This document shows, piece by piece, positions 8,579-18,364 of a stretch of DNA of 64,000 bases. Both the position numbers and the translations under genes were made by a program. Source of the stretch: Aquidulcibacter paucihalophilus (GTDB taxonomy: Bacteria > Pseudomonadota > Alphaproteobacteria > Caulobacterales > Caulobacteraceae). The number at the start of each line of letters is the position of its first letter. Within the stretch, counting starts at the first letter, position 1. The stretch is from the NCBI GenBank assembly GCA_030285985.1, contig CP127384.1, positions 1,972,501 through 2,036,500 of the forward strand, written 5' to 3'. Under the pieces are notes generated by a model, which worked only from the letters and a program-made list of their open reading frames with translations, made no database searches and was not told the DNA's origin.

Positions 8579-9083
8579 CTTGAAGGAAGGCGCTAACGCT
8601 CGCGACGCGGTCGCTCGCTGCTTGAGCGCGGGGCGTGCGCGAAGCGCCAGGCCGCCCACGGGTCCGACCTTCGGTCGGCCCGAGGACAGGCTCAGGGTCG
8701 ACAGGGCGGAGCCCTGTGACCGCGGCCTCAACAAGGAGGGCTTTACTCTGATCGAGCTTCTCGTGGCGCTCGCCGTGTTCAGCCTCGCGGCCCTGGCCCT
8801 GCTGAACCTGTCGGCCGAGAACACCCGCTCGGCCGCCCGCGTCGAGACCCGCACCCTCGGCGGCATCGTCGCCGAGAACCTCGCCGTCGAGACCATGATC
8901 GCCCCCGCCGTCAGCGAAGGCACCACCACCGGCCAGACCCCGCTCGCCGGCCGCCCCTGGACCTGGACCCGCACCGTCGCACCCACCGAAGACCCCGACC
9001 TCCTGCGCATCCACATCACCGTCAAAACACCCGAAGGACAGGCCGCAGAACGCACAATCTTCCGCTCGAGAACCCGACCATGA
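8571..9083 (+). CDS. gspI: Minor pseudopilin GspI with a repeat-encoded leader
   Basis: Minor pseudopilin with cleavage motif EG/FTLIELLVALAVFS and a GspI C-terminal domain. The ATG at 8571 overlaps the gspH stop by eight bases and is preceded by GGAGAGG. The resulting 57-residue leader is encoded mostly by repeat copy C in the same frame and orientation as in gspH, so the two leaders share the peptides ARDAVARCLSAGR and AEPCDRG. The mature part is of normal length and gspJ follows with an ATGA overlap. GspI normally forms the pseudopilus tip with GspJ and GspK. Confidence 0.9.
   Translation: MADLKEGANARDAVARCLSAGRARSARPPTGPTFGRPEDRLRVDRAEPCDRGLNKEGFTLIELLVALAVFSLAALALLNLSAENTRSAARVETRTLGGIVAENLAVETMIAPAVSEGTTTGQTPLAGRPWTWTRTVAPTEDPDLLRIHITVKTPEGQAAERTIFRSRTRP
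8589..8727 (+). repeat. Palindromic repeat, copy C, direct, inside the gspI leader
   Basis: 139-bp copy starting GGCGCTAACGCTCGC and ending TGTGACCGCGGCC. Its core hairpin is ACAGGGC-gga-GCCCTGT (8701-8717): both arms differ from copies A and B by one base each, and pairing is kept. It also carries a segment absent from A and B that contains a CCGACC-ttc-GGTCGG hairpin. Confidence 0.88.
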
Positions 9084-9670
9084 AGCCGCGCGCGGGTTTC
9101 ACCCTGGTTGAGGTCATGATCTCGCTGATGATCTTCGCCATGCTGGCCGCCGCCGGCGCGGCCGTGTTGAGCGGGGCGATCGACAACCGGTTCGCCATCA
9201 AGGCGGCCAGCGATCGCGTAGGCGACCTGCAGCGGATGCGCGGCCTGTTGCGCGCCGACCTCGGCCAGGCCGCGGCCCGGCGCTCGCGCGGCCCGACCGG
9301 GCGTCCGACGCCCCAGCCCATCATCGGCGCGACCGCGCCCGGCGAACCGATCCTGGTCCTGAACCGCACCGGCTGGAGCAACCCCGGCGAACAGGCGCGG
9401 CCGTCCCTGCAGCGGGTGGAGTACCGGCTCGTCGAGGACCGGCTGGAACGGCGCGCCTCCAGCCATCTGGACGGGGCCCGACCCGGCCCGCCCCAGGTGC
9501 TCTACCGCGGCGTGAGCGACGTCACAGTCGAGTTCGTCCGGGACGGAGAGGCGGCGCCCGCCTTCATCTCCAGCATCGACCGCCCCCTGCCCGACGCCGT
9601 CCGCATCGGCATGACGATCGAGGGCTATGGACGGGTCGATCAACTGTTCATCGTCGGGAGCGGCCGATGA
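9080..9670 (+). CDS. gspJ: Minor pseudopilin GspJ
   Basis: Minor pseudopilin of the pseudopilus tip. It has a normal six-residue leader (MKPRAG/FTLVEVMISLMIF), in contrast to the three preceding pseudopilins, which makes it a useful internal reference for the repeat insertions. The 196-residue product contains the GspJ domain with LQRVEYRLVEDRLERR. It overlaps gspI and gspK by ATGA at both ends, so translation is probably coupled along the operon. Confidence 0.94.
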   Translation: MKPRAGFTLVEVMISLMIFAMLAAAGAAVLSGAIDNRFAIKAASDRVGDLQRMRGLLRADLGQAAARRSRGPTGRPTPQPIIGATAPGEPILVLNRTGWSNPGEQARPSLQRVEYRLVEDRLERRASSHLDGARPGPPQVLYRGVSDVTVEFVRDGEAAPAFISSIDRPLPDAVRIGMTIEGYGRVDQLFIVGSGR

Positions 9671-10653
9671 AGCGGCGCGGGACCGAACGGGAAGGCATGG
9701 CACTGCTGACCGTGCTGCTGCTCGTCGCCGTCATGTCCGTGGTCGCCGTCGCGATCCTCGATGACGTGCGCTTCTCCGTTCGCCGCACCGCCAATGTCGA
9801 GTTCCAGAGCCAGGCCCAGTGGTATGCGGCCGGGGTCGAAAATCTGGCGCGCGGACAGATCGCACGGCTTGTCTCGGCCGGCCCCGCCCGCACGCCGCTG
9901 GAGCCGGTCTGGAACGGGCGGCCGATGGCCTTCCCGATCGACGGCGGGACCCTGACCGCCACGGTCACCGACGGCCAGGCCTGTTTCAACCTCAACAGCC
10001 TTGCCCTGGGGGTCGGCGAGGATCTCACGGCGCGCCCGCTCGGGGCGGCGCAGTTCCGGGCCCTCGGCCGGGCCGTCGGCGCGCCCGACAGCCGGATGCG
10101 CGCGATCGCAGACGCCCTGACCGACTGGCTGGACGCCGACACCACCCCCTCCCCGCTCGGTGCGGAGGACGGGGCCTATGCCGGTCTGGCCAGCCCCTAC
10201 CGCACGGGCGGGGTGATGCTGGCCGAGGTCAGCGAGCTGCGCGCGGTCAAGGGTGTGGACGCCGCGACCTACCGCCGCCTGCGGCCCTATCTGTGCGCCC
10301 TGCCGACCACGCGTCTGTCGCCCCTGAATGTGAACACCCTGACGCCGGAGCAGGCACCGCTGCTGACCATGCTGACGAACGGCGCGGTCGGACCGGAGCA
10401 GGCGCGGGCGGTGATCGCTGCACGGCCCCGCGACGGCTGGGCGGACGCCGCCGCCTTCTGGGCGCAGCCGGCCCTCGCGACGGTCCAGGTGGACCTTGAG
10501 GCCCGCGAGCAGGTGACGGTCCTGACCCGCTTCTTCGACCTGCGCGTCGATGTCGAACTGGGCGGCTCCCGTGCCGTCCGCACCGCCTTGCTGGAAGCCG
10601 GATCAGACGGGCGTGTGCGCACCGTGATCCAACGCTGGACCCCCGAAGAATGA
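9667..10653 (+). CDS. gspK: Minor pseudopilin GspK
   Basis: Largest minor pseudopilin, which caps the pseudopilus. The leader is followed by G/MALLTVLLLVAVMSVVA; as expected for GspK, the otherwise conserved glutamate at position 5 of the mature protein is absent. A large periplasmic domain follows, with CFNLNSL (family NxxxxL region), DWLDAD and the later SPLNVNTLTPEQAPLL segment of the helix-hairpin-like insertion. The length of 328 residues is normal. ATGA overlaps join it to gspJ and gspL. Confidence 0.94.
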   Translation: MKRRGTEREGMALLTVLLLVAVMSVVAVAILDDVRFSVRRTANVEFQSQAQWYAAGVENLARGQIARLVSAGPARTPLEPVWNGRPMAFPIDGGTLTATVTDGQACFNLNSLALGVGEDLTARPLGAAQFRALGRAVGAPDSRMRAIADALTDWLDADTTPSPLGAEDGAYAGLASPYRTGGVMLAEVSELRAVKGVDAATYRRLRPYLCALPTTRLSPLNVNTLTPEQAPLLTMLTNGAVGPEQARAVIAARPRDGWADAAAFWAQPALATVQVDLEAREQVTVLTRFFDLRVDVELGGSRAVRTALLEAGSDGRVRTVIQRWTPEE

Positions 10654-11753
10654 AACCGACCCGCCTGATCCTGATTCCCGCCCTCGGAAACGAACCGGCC
10701 CCCTTCCTCGTGATCGAGGACGGTGTGGTGCGCGACCGCGGTTTGCTTGAGCTGCATCCGGACGCGCCGCCCGAGCCGATGCGGACGGTCGCCATCGTGC
10801 CGGGCGCCGAGGTCACGATCCGCTGGCTCGCGCTGCCCGACGGCGGACTGGCCCAGCAGCGCGCCGCCGCCCTCTGGATGCTGAAGGACGAACTGGCGGT
10901 GTCGCCCGAACGCCTGGCCGTGGCCCTCGGCCCCCTTCCCCCTGCGGGCCGGCCACGCCTGGCCGCCCTCACCGGGCTTCCCCTGCTTGAGGCCTGGGTC
11001 GGCTATCTGGAGGCTCTGGGGGTCAGGCCGGACGTGCTCGTGCCCGACGCCCTGATCGTGCCCGAGCCCGACGCGGACGACCGACTGAACGCCGTGGCGT
11101 TCGGAAGCGCCACGGCCCTGCGGGGCCGGGGCTTCGCCGCCAGCGTCCAGCCCGATCTGGTCGAGCTGGTGGCCGGCGCGCGCGCCGTCGATCCCATCAC
11201 CGACCCGTCCGGAGTCGAGCGCGCCCTGGTCGAGGCGGCCCTGGCACCGCCGGTCAATCTTCTGTCGTCCCGGGAGCGGGTGCGCGGCACCGCGCGCCGG
11301 GACTGGAGGCTGGCGTCCGCCCTGGCTGGACTGCTGGTCATGTCCCCCCTGGTCCTGATCGCGGCCGCGGCCGCCCGGGACGATGCCGACGCCCAGGCCG
11401 CGACGGTCAGCGCACGCGAAGAGGTCGAACGGGTGGCACCCGATCTGGCGGCCCTTCCGGATCCGGTCGAGGCCTTGCGCCGGCGCGTCCGCGCCGCGCC
11501 GCCGCCCGGAGGCGTCATCGGCGCGACCGCCGCCCTGTTCGCCGCCGTGGAAGGGGTGGAAGGCGCGGAGCTGGATCTGTTGATCATCGATCCGGCCGCC
11601 GGGATGAAGGCCAGCCTGACCCACGCGGGCTATGAGGACACGCAGACCATCGCCCGGGCGATGCGGGCCAACGGCTTGGAAGTCACGGAGACGGCAGCCC
11701 TCGACGACCGCGGCCGCATCGTCAGCGACATCACCATCGGGAGCGCCCGATGA
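10650..11753 (+). CDS. gspL: Type II secretion protein GspL
   Basis: Bitopic inner-membrane protein whose cytoplasmic actin-like domain recruits the GspE ATPase. The 367-residue product has a cytoplasmic domain of about 215 residues, a membrane segment (SALAGLLVMSPLVLIAAAAA, about residues 226-245) and a periplasmic ferredoxin-like domain. Sequence conservation in this family is low, so the call rests on this layout and on its position between gspK and gspM, with ATGA overlaps on both sides. Confidence 0.9.
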   Translation: MKPTRLILIPALGNEPAPFLVIEDGVVRDRGLLELHPDAPPEPMRTVAIVPGAEVTIRWLALPDGGLAQQRAAALWMLKDELAVSPERLAVALGPLPPAGRPRLAALTGLPLLEAWVGYLEALGVRPDVLVPDALIVPEPDADDRLNAVAFGSATALRGRGFAASVQPDLVELVAGARAVDPITDPSGVERALVEAALAPPVNLLSSRERVRGTARRDWRLASALAGLLVMSPLVLIAAAAARDDADAQAATVSAREEVERVAPDLAALPDPVEALRRRVRAAPPPGGVIGATAALFAAVEGVEGAELDLLIIDPAAGMKASLTHAGYEDTQTIARAMRANGLEVTETAALDDRGRIVSDITIGSAR

Positions 11754-12241
11754 ACCGGCTGATCGGACAGGCCGAGGCCTGGTGGGCCGGCCGCACCCTG
11801 CGCGAGCGGCGGATGCTCATGGTGATGGCCGGCCTGCTGACGGCGTTCGCCCTCTGGATGGGTCTGGTGCAGCCGGTTCTGGTCTGGAGAGCCGATGCGG
11901 CGGAGCGGGCCGAAGCGGCCGCCGGTACACTGGCGGAAGTCCGCGCCGCGGCCGCCTCGTTCAGACCGTCCGGACCATCAGCAAGCCCGCCCCCTGAAGG
12001 ACTCGAGCCTCTGATCCGGCGCACCGCCGAGGCCGCCGGACTGGAGGTGGTCACGGTGATGAGCGCCTCCGGTCAGCTCGGCTTCCAGCTGTCCAGCGTG
12101 GGGTCCGGGCCTCTGTTCGCATGGCTCGGAGCGCTTGAGACCGATCACCGGCTGACGATCTGCAGCCTCGGCGTGACCGAGAACGCCGACGCGACGCTGA
12201 ACGTGGAGGGGGGACTGGCCTCCGGCCGATGCACCGCCTGA
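11750..12241 (+). CDS. gspM: Type II secretion protein GspM
   Basis: Small bitopic inner-membrane protein that partners GspL. The 163-residue product has a short cytoplasmic part with the family-like WWAGRTLRERRMLMVM stretch, one membrane segment (about residues 24-44) and a periplasmic domain. It is the last gene of the operon. GspN and the prepilin peptidase GspO are not encoded downstream, so the peptidase must be elsewhere. An AT-rich regulatory-looking stretch follows the stop. Confidence 0.9.
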   Translation: MNRLIGQAEAWWAGRTLRERRMLMVMAGLLTAFALWMGLVQPVLVWRADAAERAEAAAGTLAEVRAAAASFRPSGPSASPPPEGLEPLIRRTAEAAGLEVVTVMSASGQLGFQLSSVGSGPLFAWLGALETDHRLTICSLGVTENADATLNVEGGLASGRCTA

Positions 12242-12274
12242 TCTGAGCCCCTCAATCGTCCGCAGACGGGGCGA

Positions 12275-12316
12275 ATGTAAAAATTTGGACGTCCAACCGT
12301 CGCATAACCTTTACAT
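12275..12316. promoter_or_regulatory. Nested inverted repeats upstream of the small secreted protein gene
   Basis: An AT-rich patch in a GC-rich context. It holds a perfect 12-bp palindrome TTGGACGTCCAA at 12285-12296, flanked by a wider inverted repeat ATGTAAA (12275-12281) and TTTACAT (12310-12316). It lies between gspM and the gene at 12380 and could be an operator or promoter region for that gene. No regulator can be named. Confidence 0.5.
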
Positions 12317-12379
12317 TAGCGGAAATCGGCGCATTATTTCTCCGGGTCCTGATTGTTTCAGGTGTTCGGGAGAGACTGG

Positions 12380-12697
12380 ATGCGCGTTTTTAACCCCACG
12401 ATGGCTCTGGTGGCCCTTGCCGCTGCGAGCATTCTGCCGGCCGGCCTGGCGAGCGCCGCCGACAACGGGCAGCCTTCAGCGCGGTCCAATGCCCGCGCGG
12501 TCATGATCTGCGGCACGGATGCGGCGACCCGCCGGGCGTTCGCGCGCGAGCATGGCGCTTCGCCGATCTTCGTCACGGCCCGCGAGGCCCTGTCGGTCCG
12601 CGCCTCGGATCCGGCCTGGAGCACGCCCCGTTGCATGACGGAGCGGGAGCACGCGCGCTACAGGGATGCCGCGACGACCTTCGCCGTGGTGCGCTGA
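12380..12697 (+). CDS. Small secreted protein of unknown function
   Basis: 105 residues with a clear Sec signal peptide (MRVFNPTMALVALAAASI, cleavage probably after ASA near residue 27). The mature part is about 78 residues with two cysteines (MICGTD and PRCMTE), which may form a disulfide in the periplasm. ATG 12380 is preceded by GGGAGAG at good spacing; the TTG at 12353 was rejected. The opening of the mature domain resembles no family I can name. It has its own upstream region, with nested palindromes, and may be regulated independently of the secretion operon. Confidence 0.7.
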   Translation: MRVFNPTMALVALAAASILPAGLASAADNGQPSARSNARAVMICGTDAATRRAFAREHGASPIFVTAREALSVRASDPAWSTPRCMTEREHARYRDAATTFAVVR

Positions 12698-12710
12698 ACG
12701 GCCGCCCTGA

Positions 12711-12727
12711 CGGCCGCTCTGCGGCCG
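12711..12727. terminator. Possible hairpin between convergent genes
   Basis: A 7-bp stem, CGGCCGC-tct-GCGGCCG, lies between the stops of the small secreted protein gene and guaA. There is no T tract on either strand, so termination is only possible, not established. Confidence 0.35.
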
Positions 12728-12734
12728 CCTGCCC

Positions 12735-14297
12735 TCACTCCCACTCGATCGTCCCCGGCGGCTTGGACGTGACGTCATAGACGACGCGGTTCACGCCCCG
12801 GACCTCATTGACGATGCGGGTGGCGCAGCGGCCCAGGACGTCCCACGGGAATTCAAAGAAGTCGGCGGTCATGCCGTCGGTCGAGGTCACCGCGCGCAGG
12901 GCCAGCACCTTCTCATAGGTGCGGGCGTCGCCCATGACGCCGACCGTCTTGACCGGCAGCAGGACCGCAAAGGCCTGCCAGATGCTGTCGTAGAGGCCCG
13001 CCTTGCGGATCTCTTCGAGGTAGATGGCGTCGGCCTGCTGCAGGGTCTCGACCGCCTCCGGCGTGATCTCGCCGGGGATGCGGATGGCCAGGCCCGGCCC
13101 GGGGAACGGGTGGCGGCCGACGAAGGCGTCGGTCAGGCCGAGCTCGCGGCCGAGGGCGCGGACCTCATCCTTGAACAGTTCGCGCAGGGGCTCGACCAGC
13201 TTCAGCTTCATGAAGTCCGGCAGGCCGCCCACATTGTGATGGCTCTTGATGACGTGGGCCTTGCCGCTCGAGGACGAGACGCTCTCGATCACGTCGGGAT
13301 AGAGGGTGCCCTGGGCGAGGAATTCGGCACCGTCGATCTTGCCGGCCTCGCGGTCGAAGATCTCGATGAAGACCCGGCCGATGGTCTTGCGCTTGGTCTC
13401 GGGGTCCGACTGGCCGGCCAGGGCGCCGAGGAATTCCTTCGACGCATCAACGTGGATCAGCGGGATGTTATAGTGCTCGCGGAACAGCGTCGTGACCTGG
13501 GTCGCCTCGTCCTTGCGCAGCAGGCCGGTGTCCACGAACACGCAGGTCAGCTGATCGCCGATCGCCTCATGGATCAGGACCGCGGCCACCGAACTGTCAA
13601 CGCCGCCTGACAGACCGCAGACGACTTTCGCTGACCCCACCTGTTCGCGGATCTTCGCGATCTGCTCGTCGCGATAGGCGGCCATGGTCCAGTCGCCCTT
13701 CAGACCGGCGATGCCATGGGTGAAATTCTTCAGCATCGTTGCGCCGCGCGGGGTGTGCATCACCTCGGGGTGGAACTGGACGCCGTAGAAGTGGCGGGTC
13801 TCGTCGGCGATGACGGCATAGGGAGAGCCGGCCGAGCTGGCGACCACCTCGAACCCGGCCGGGATGGCGACGATCTTGTCGCCGTGGCTCATCCAGACGG
13901 TCTCGTCCTCGCCGACCGGGGCCAGACCGGCCAGCAGGGGCGAGGCCTTCTCGACGGTGATCTCGGCGCGGCCGAACTCGCGGGTGTGGCCGCCCTCGAC
14001 CTTGCCGCCGAGTTGTTCGCACATGGTCATCTCGCCGTAGCAGATGCCCAGAACGGGGACGCCGGCCTCGAACACGCCCTGTGGCGCGCGCGGGCTGCCT
14101 TCCTCGTGCACGCTCTCAGGTCCGCCCGACAGGATGATCGCCTGCGGCTTCATCGACGCCAGCGCAGCTTCGGCCTTGGCGTAGGGATGGATCTCGCAAT
14201 AGACGCTCGCCTCGCGCAGGCGCCGGGCGATCAACTGGGTGACCTGGCTGCCGAAGTCGACGATCAGGACCTTCTGGTGATCAGCGGGGGCGGTCAT
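12735..14297 (-). CDS. guaA: GMP synthase (glutamine-hydrolysing)
   Basis: Converts XMP to GMP using glutamine and ATP, the last step of GMP synthesis. The N-terminal class I glutamine amidotransferase has C86 in GICYGEM and H176/E178 in FHPEV. The ATP-pyrophosphatase PP-loop SGGVDSS lies at residues 230-236, and the C-terminal dimerisation domain ends in the family-typical KPPGTIEWE. The 520-residue length is standard. It is the last gene of a minus-strand operon that begins with guaB, so both XMP formation and its amination are in one transcription unit. It overlaps the upstream nucleosidase gene by ATGA. Confidence 0.98.
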   Translation of the reverse strand: MTAPADHQKVLIVDFGSQVTQLIARRLREASVYCEIHPYAKAEAALASMKPQAIILSGGPESVHEEGSPRAPQGVFEAGVPVLGICYGEMTMCEQLGGKVEGGHTREFGRAEITVEKASPLLAGLAPVGEDETVWMSHGDKIVAIPAGFEVVASSAGSPYAVIADETRHFYGVQFHPEVMHTPRGATMLKNFTHGIAGLKGDWTMAAYRDEQIAKIREQVGSAKVVCGLSGGVDSSVAAVLIHEAIGDQLTCVFVDTGLLRKDEATQVTTLFREHYNIPLIHVDASKEFLGALAGQSDPETKRKTIGRVFIEIFDREAGKIDGAEFLAQGTLYPDVIESVSSSSGKAHVIKSHHNVGGLPDFMKLKLVEPLRELFKDEVRALGRELGLTDAFVGRHPFPGPGLAIRIPGEITPEAVETLQQADAIYLEEIRKAGLYDSIWQAFAVLLPVKTVGVMGDARTYEKVLALRAVTSTDGMTADFFEFPWDVLGRCATRIVNEVRGVNRVVYDVTSKPPGTIEWE

Positions 14298-14941
14298 GCG
14301 GACTCCGTGAGAACAGGCGTGAAATGGTCATGCAACAGGTCGAGGGCCTCGGCCAGCCGGAGATCGATCTCGGCCAGGGCGTCGGTCCAGTGTTCGAGGC
14401 GGGACAGGTCGGTGCGGCCGTCCGAGACGCCGCGCAGGCCGATCACCGGCACGCCGAAGCGGGCGGCGGCGCGGACGACGGCGAAGGTCTCCATATCGAC
14501 CATGTCGGCGTCGACGGCGTCATAGCCGGCACCGGAGACGACGCTCCCGCCGGTGGCCAGCCGGGCGGTCGGCAGGCCCGCGGGGCCATCCCACACGGGC
14601 AGGACGGCGGGCAGGCGCGGATAGGGTGTCTCGCCCTTCGGAAAACCGAGCACGCTGGCGTCCATGTCGCGGTAGCTGACCTCGGTCACCCGATAGACGC
14701 GGGCGTGATCGAGAGTGCGCGAGCCCGCCGAGCCGAGCGAAACGATCAGGTCCGGCAGGGCGTTCTCGGCCTGCAATGTCGCAAGCGCCGCAGCCACCCC
14801 GGCGGCGGCCTCGACGGGACCGACGCCGGTGATCAGCGGACGGATGCGGCTGCGCAGGGCCGGGCCGTATTCAGGCTCTGCGGCCATGACGCAGAGGACG
14901 GTCTTCGGACCGAAACGGGAAAGGATCCAGTCCCGGCTCAC
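14294..14941 (-). CDS. 5'-methylthioadenosine/S-adenosylhomocysteine nucleosidase family protein
   Basis: Probable purine nucleosidase of the MTA/SAH nucleosidase (PNP/UDP) superfamily, releasing adenine from methylthioadenosine or S-adenosylhomocysteine. Visible signatures are [17 protein letters not shown] near the start, [10 protein letters not shown], and the ribose-binding [12 protein letters not shown], followed by the catalytic-loop aspartate in RGVSDG. The 215-residue length is slightly short for MtnN. It sits between an rRNA methyltransferase gene and guaA with ATGA overlaps at both ends. This suits recycling of SAM by-products into purine salvage, but the exact substrate is not certain. 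Confidence 0.8.
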   Translation of the reverse strand: MSRDWILSRFGPKTVLCVMAAEPEYGPALRSRIRPLITGVGPVEAAAGVAAALATLQAENALPDLIVSLGSAGSRTLDHARVYRVTEVSYRDMDASVLGFPKGETPYPRLPAVLPVWDGPAGLPTARLATGGSVVSGAGYDAVDADMVDMETFAVVRAAARFGVPVIGLRGVSDGRTDLSRLEHWTDALAEIDLRLAEALDLLHDHFTPVLTESA

Positions 14942-16344
14942 GCCCGCCGCTCGTAGAGGGCCACGAAGAAGCCGTCGGTCCCGGTCGAGGCGGGCGACAG
15001 CCGCAGCCGTCCGCCCGTCGCGGCCCCGGCAAGGCGGGTGCGCGCCGCGTCGGTGAGCGTCGGGGTCGCCAGAACGTCAGCGACCGGCAGAGGCTGGAAA
15101 CCCTTGTGGGCCGCCTCGAAGGCGTCGGCGACGGCCTCGTTCTCACGCGCCAGCACCGAACAGGTGACATAGACCAGTCGCCCGCCCGGCTTCACCAGCG
15201 CGGCGGCCTGACCGAGGATGCGCAGCTGCAGGGCGTGCAGCCGCTCGATCTCGTCGGCCTTCAGCCGCCAGGCGTCCTCGGGACGACGGCGCCAGGCGCC
15301 GGAGCCGCTGCAGGGCGCGTCGACGAAGACCAGATCGGCCTTGCCGTTGAACTCCTCGACCCCGCCGCCGTTCTGGCCGATCAGCCGCAGGTCGGCCGCA
15401 ACGCCCGCGCGGGCGAGGCGCGGCTTGATGTTGTCGAGCCGCTTCTGCACCACGTCGCAGGCGATCAGCCGCATGGGCGCAGCCGCCGGCGTGGACTTTG
15501 CCGCCGCCAGTTCGTCAGCACCGGTCGGCGACCAGCCGGCGGGGCTGGGCGCGGCGACCCGCGTCGGATCGGCGGCAGGCAGACCCTGCACCGCCAGCGC
15601 CAGCGTCTTGCCGCCGCCGCCCGCGCAATAGTCGACGACGATGCTGTCCGGCGTGAACGACAGGCCGGCCCCGGCCACCCAGGCCGTCAGCTGGCTGCCC
15701 TCGTCCTGGATCTCGATGCGGCCGGCGTTGAAGGCGTCCAGCGCCTGGACGTTCGGCGCGGGCTCGGACGGCAGACGCAGGCCGACGGCGGACCAGGGCG
15801 TCGGCTGGGGTGTGAGGCCCGTGGCCTTCAACTCGGCCCGGGCGGCCTCGACTGTGGTCTTGGCGGTGTTGACGCGCAGATCGACCGGGGCGCGCGCCAT
15901 CAGGCCGGCCGCCTCCTCGCTCCAGCGGTCGCCGAAGGTCGCCTTCAGGTCCTCGATAACGAAGGCCGGCAGGTCCGTCGCGGTTTCGGGCAGGTCGCCC
16001 TCCCCCGCCGCGATCCGGGCGCGCTCCTGCTTTGACAGCGGCCGCGGGCCATAGCCCTCGCCCGAGTGCAGGGCCTCGATCTCTTCCAGCGACAGATTGT
16101 CGAGGAAGGCGAGCGCACCGACGACCAGCGCCCGGCCGTCTTCACGGCCGCCCATGGCGGCGACCAGACGGCCGCGCGCGCGCAGCACCTGATAGACGCG
16201 CTCGGCAACGGCGCGGCGGTCACCGGACCCCGCATAGCGGTTGGCGGCACCCCAGGCCTTGATCACCACCTCGGCGGGGGCGCGGCCCTGGGCGATGCTG
16301 TCCAGGACGGAGGCGGCGGCGGCGAGACGGGCGGCTGGGGTCAA
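14938..16344 (-). CDS. rsmB: RsmB-like rRNA (cytosine-C5)-methyltransferase
   Basis: SAM-dependent RNA m5C methyltransferase of the RsmB/NSUN family. An N-terminal NusB-like helical region is followed by the catalytic domain: VDYCAGGGGKTLAL (SAM-binding motif I, around residue 240), DAPCSGSG with C345 for product release, and VTCSV with the nucleophile C395. The target is probably 16S rRNA, but that is inferred from the family. Residues about 256-290, between motif I and the acidic CDVV strand, form an extra Ala/Pro-rich loop that a compact enzyme of this family would not need. ATGA overlap with the downstream nucleosidase gene. Confidence 0.85.
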   Translation of the reverse strand: MTPAARLAAAASVLDSIAQGRAPAEVVIKAWGAANRYAGSGDRRAVAERVYQVLRARGRLVAAMGGREDGRALVVGALAFLDNLSLEEIEALHSGEGYGPRPLSKQERARIAAGEGDLPETATDLPAFVIEDLKATFGDRWSEEAAGLMARAPVDLRVNTAKTTVEAARAELKATGLTPQPTPWSAVGLRLPSEPAPNVQALDAFNAGRIEIQDEGSQLTAWVAGAGLSFTPDSIVVDYCAGGGGKTLALAVQGLPAADPTRVAAPSPAGWSPTGADELAAAKSTPAAAPMRLIACDVVQKRLDNIKPRLARAGVAADLRLIGQNGGGVEEFNGKADLVFVDAPCSGSGAWRRRPEDAWRLKADEIERLHALQLRILGQAAALVKPGGRLVYVTCSVLARENEAVADAFEAAHKGFQPLPVADVLATPTLTDAARTRLAGAATGGRLRLSPASTGTDGFFVALYERRA

Positions 16345-16353
16345 TGCGGGCTT

Positions 16354-16755
16354 TCAGACGAAAAGGGCGACCAGCACCATGATCAGCCCGGCCAAGGCGG
16401 CGAGCCAGGCCAGGGTGCGAACATAGGGCGTGCCGAGGGCGTAGAGCGGCAGATAGATCAGCCGCCCGAAAAGATAGAGATGCGTGCCCCAGAGCGTCAG
16501 GGGGCCGCCGTCCTTGCCTGCGACATGCGCCATAATCACGGCGGCGGCGAAGATCGGCAGGGTTTCGAACAGATTGGCCTGGGCGCGCATCAGCCGGCCG
16601 GCCAGTTTCCCGGGCGGCGGCGTATCACCGTCGCGGGCGCCGGCGTTCCATTTGATCCCGAGTTCGGCGGTCCGGGCGCTGGCGGCCCAGCCGATCTGGA
16701 CGATGGCCAGGATCAGCACGAAGGCCAACACGATGAATTCAGGCGTCATATCCAT
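16354..16755 (-). CDS. MAPEG family membrane protein
   Basis: Small four-helix membrane protein of the MAPEG family (membrane-associated proteins in eicosanoid and glutathione metabolism). The visible signatures are RLMRAQANLFETLPIF, the conserved glutathione-site region, and hydrophobic segments at both ends. Bacterial members have unknown or glutathione-transferase-like activity, and no specific role is implied here. ATG 16755 has GGGGAGG eight bases upstream and gives MDMTPEF. A further ATG at 16776 overlaps the guaB stop as ATGA and would add seven residues. It is second in the guaB operon. Confidence 0.85.
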   Translation of the reverse strand: MDMTPEFIVLAFVLILAIVQIGWAASARTAELGIKWNAGARDGDTPPPGKLAGRLMRAQANLFETLPIFAAAVIMAHVAGKDGGPLTLWGTHLYLFGRLIYLPLYALGTPYVRTLAWLAALAGLIMVLVALFV

Positions 16756-16772
16756 GGCTTGAGCCTCCCCGC

Positions 16773-18362
<1,590 letters not shown>

Positions 18363-18364
18363 TC

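Noticed and set aside
7497..8727. The three repeats as a CRISPR array
   Set aside because: Copies lie about 415-445 bases apart within coding genes, one is inverted, and they are palindromic and unequal in length. There are no regular spacers or cas genes.
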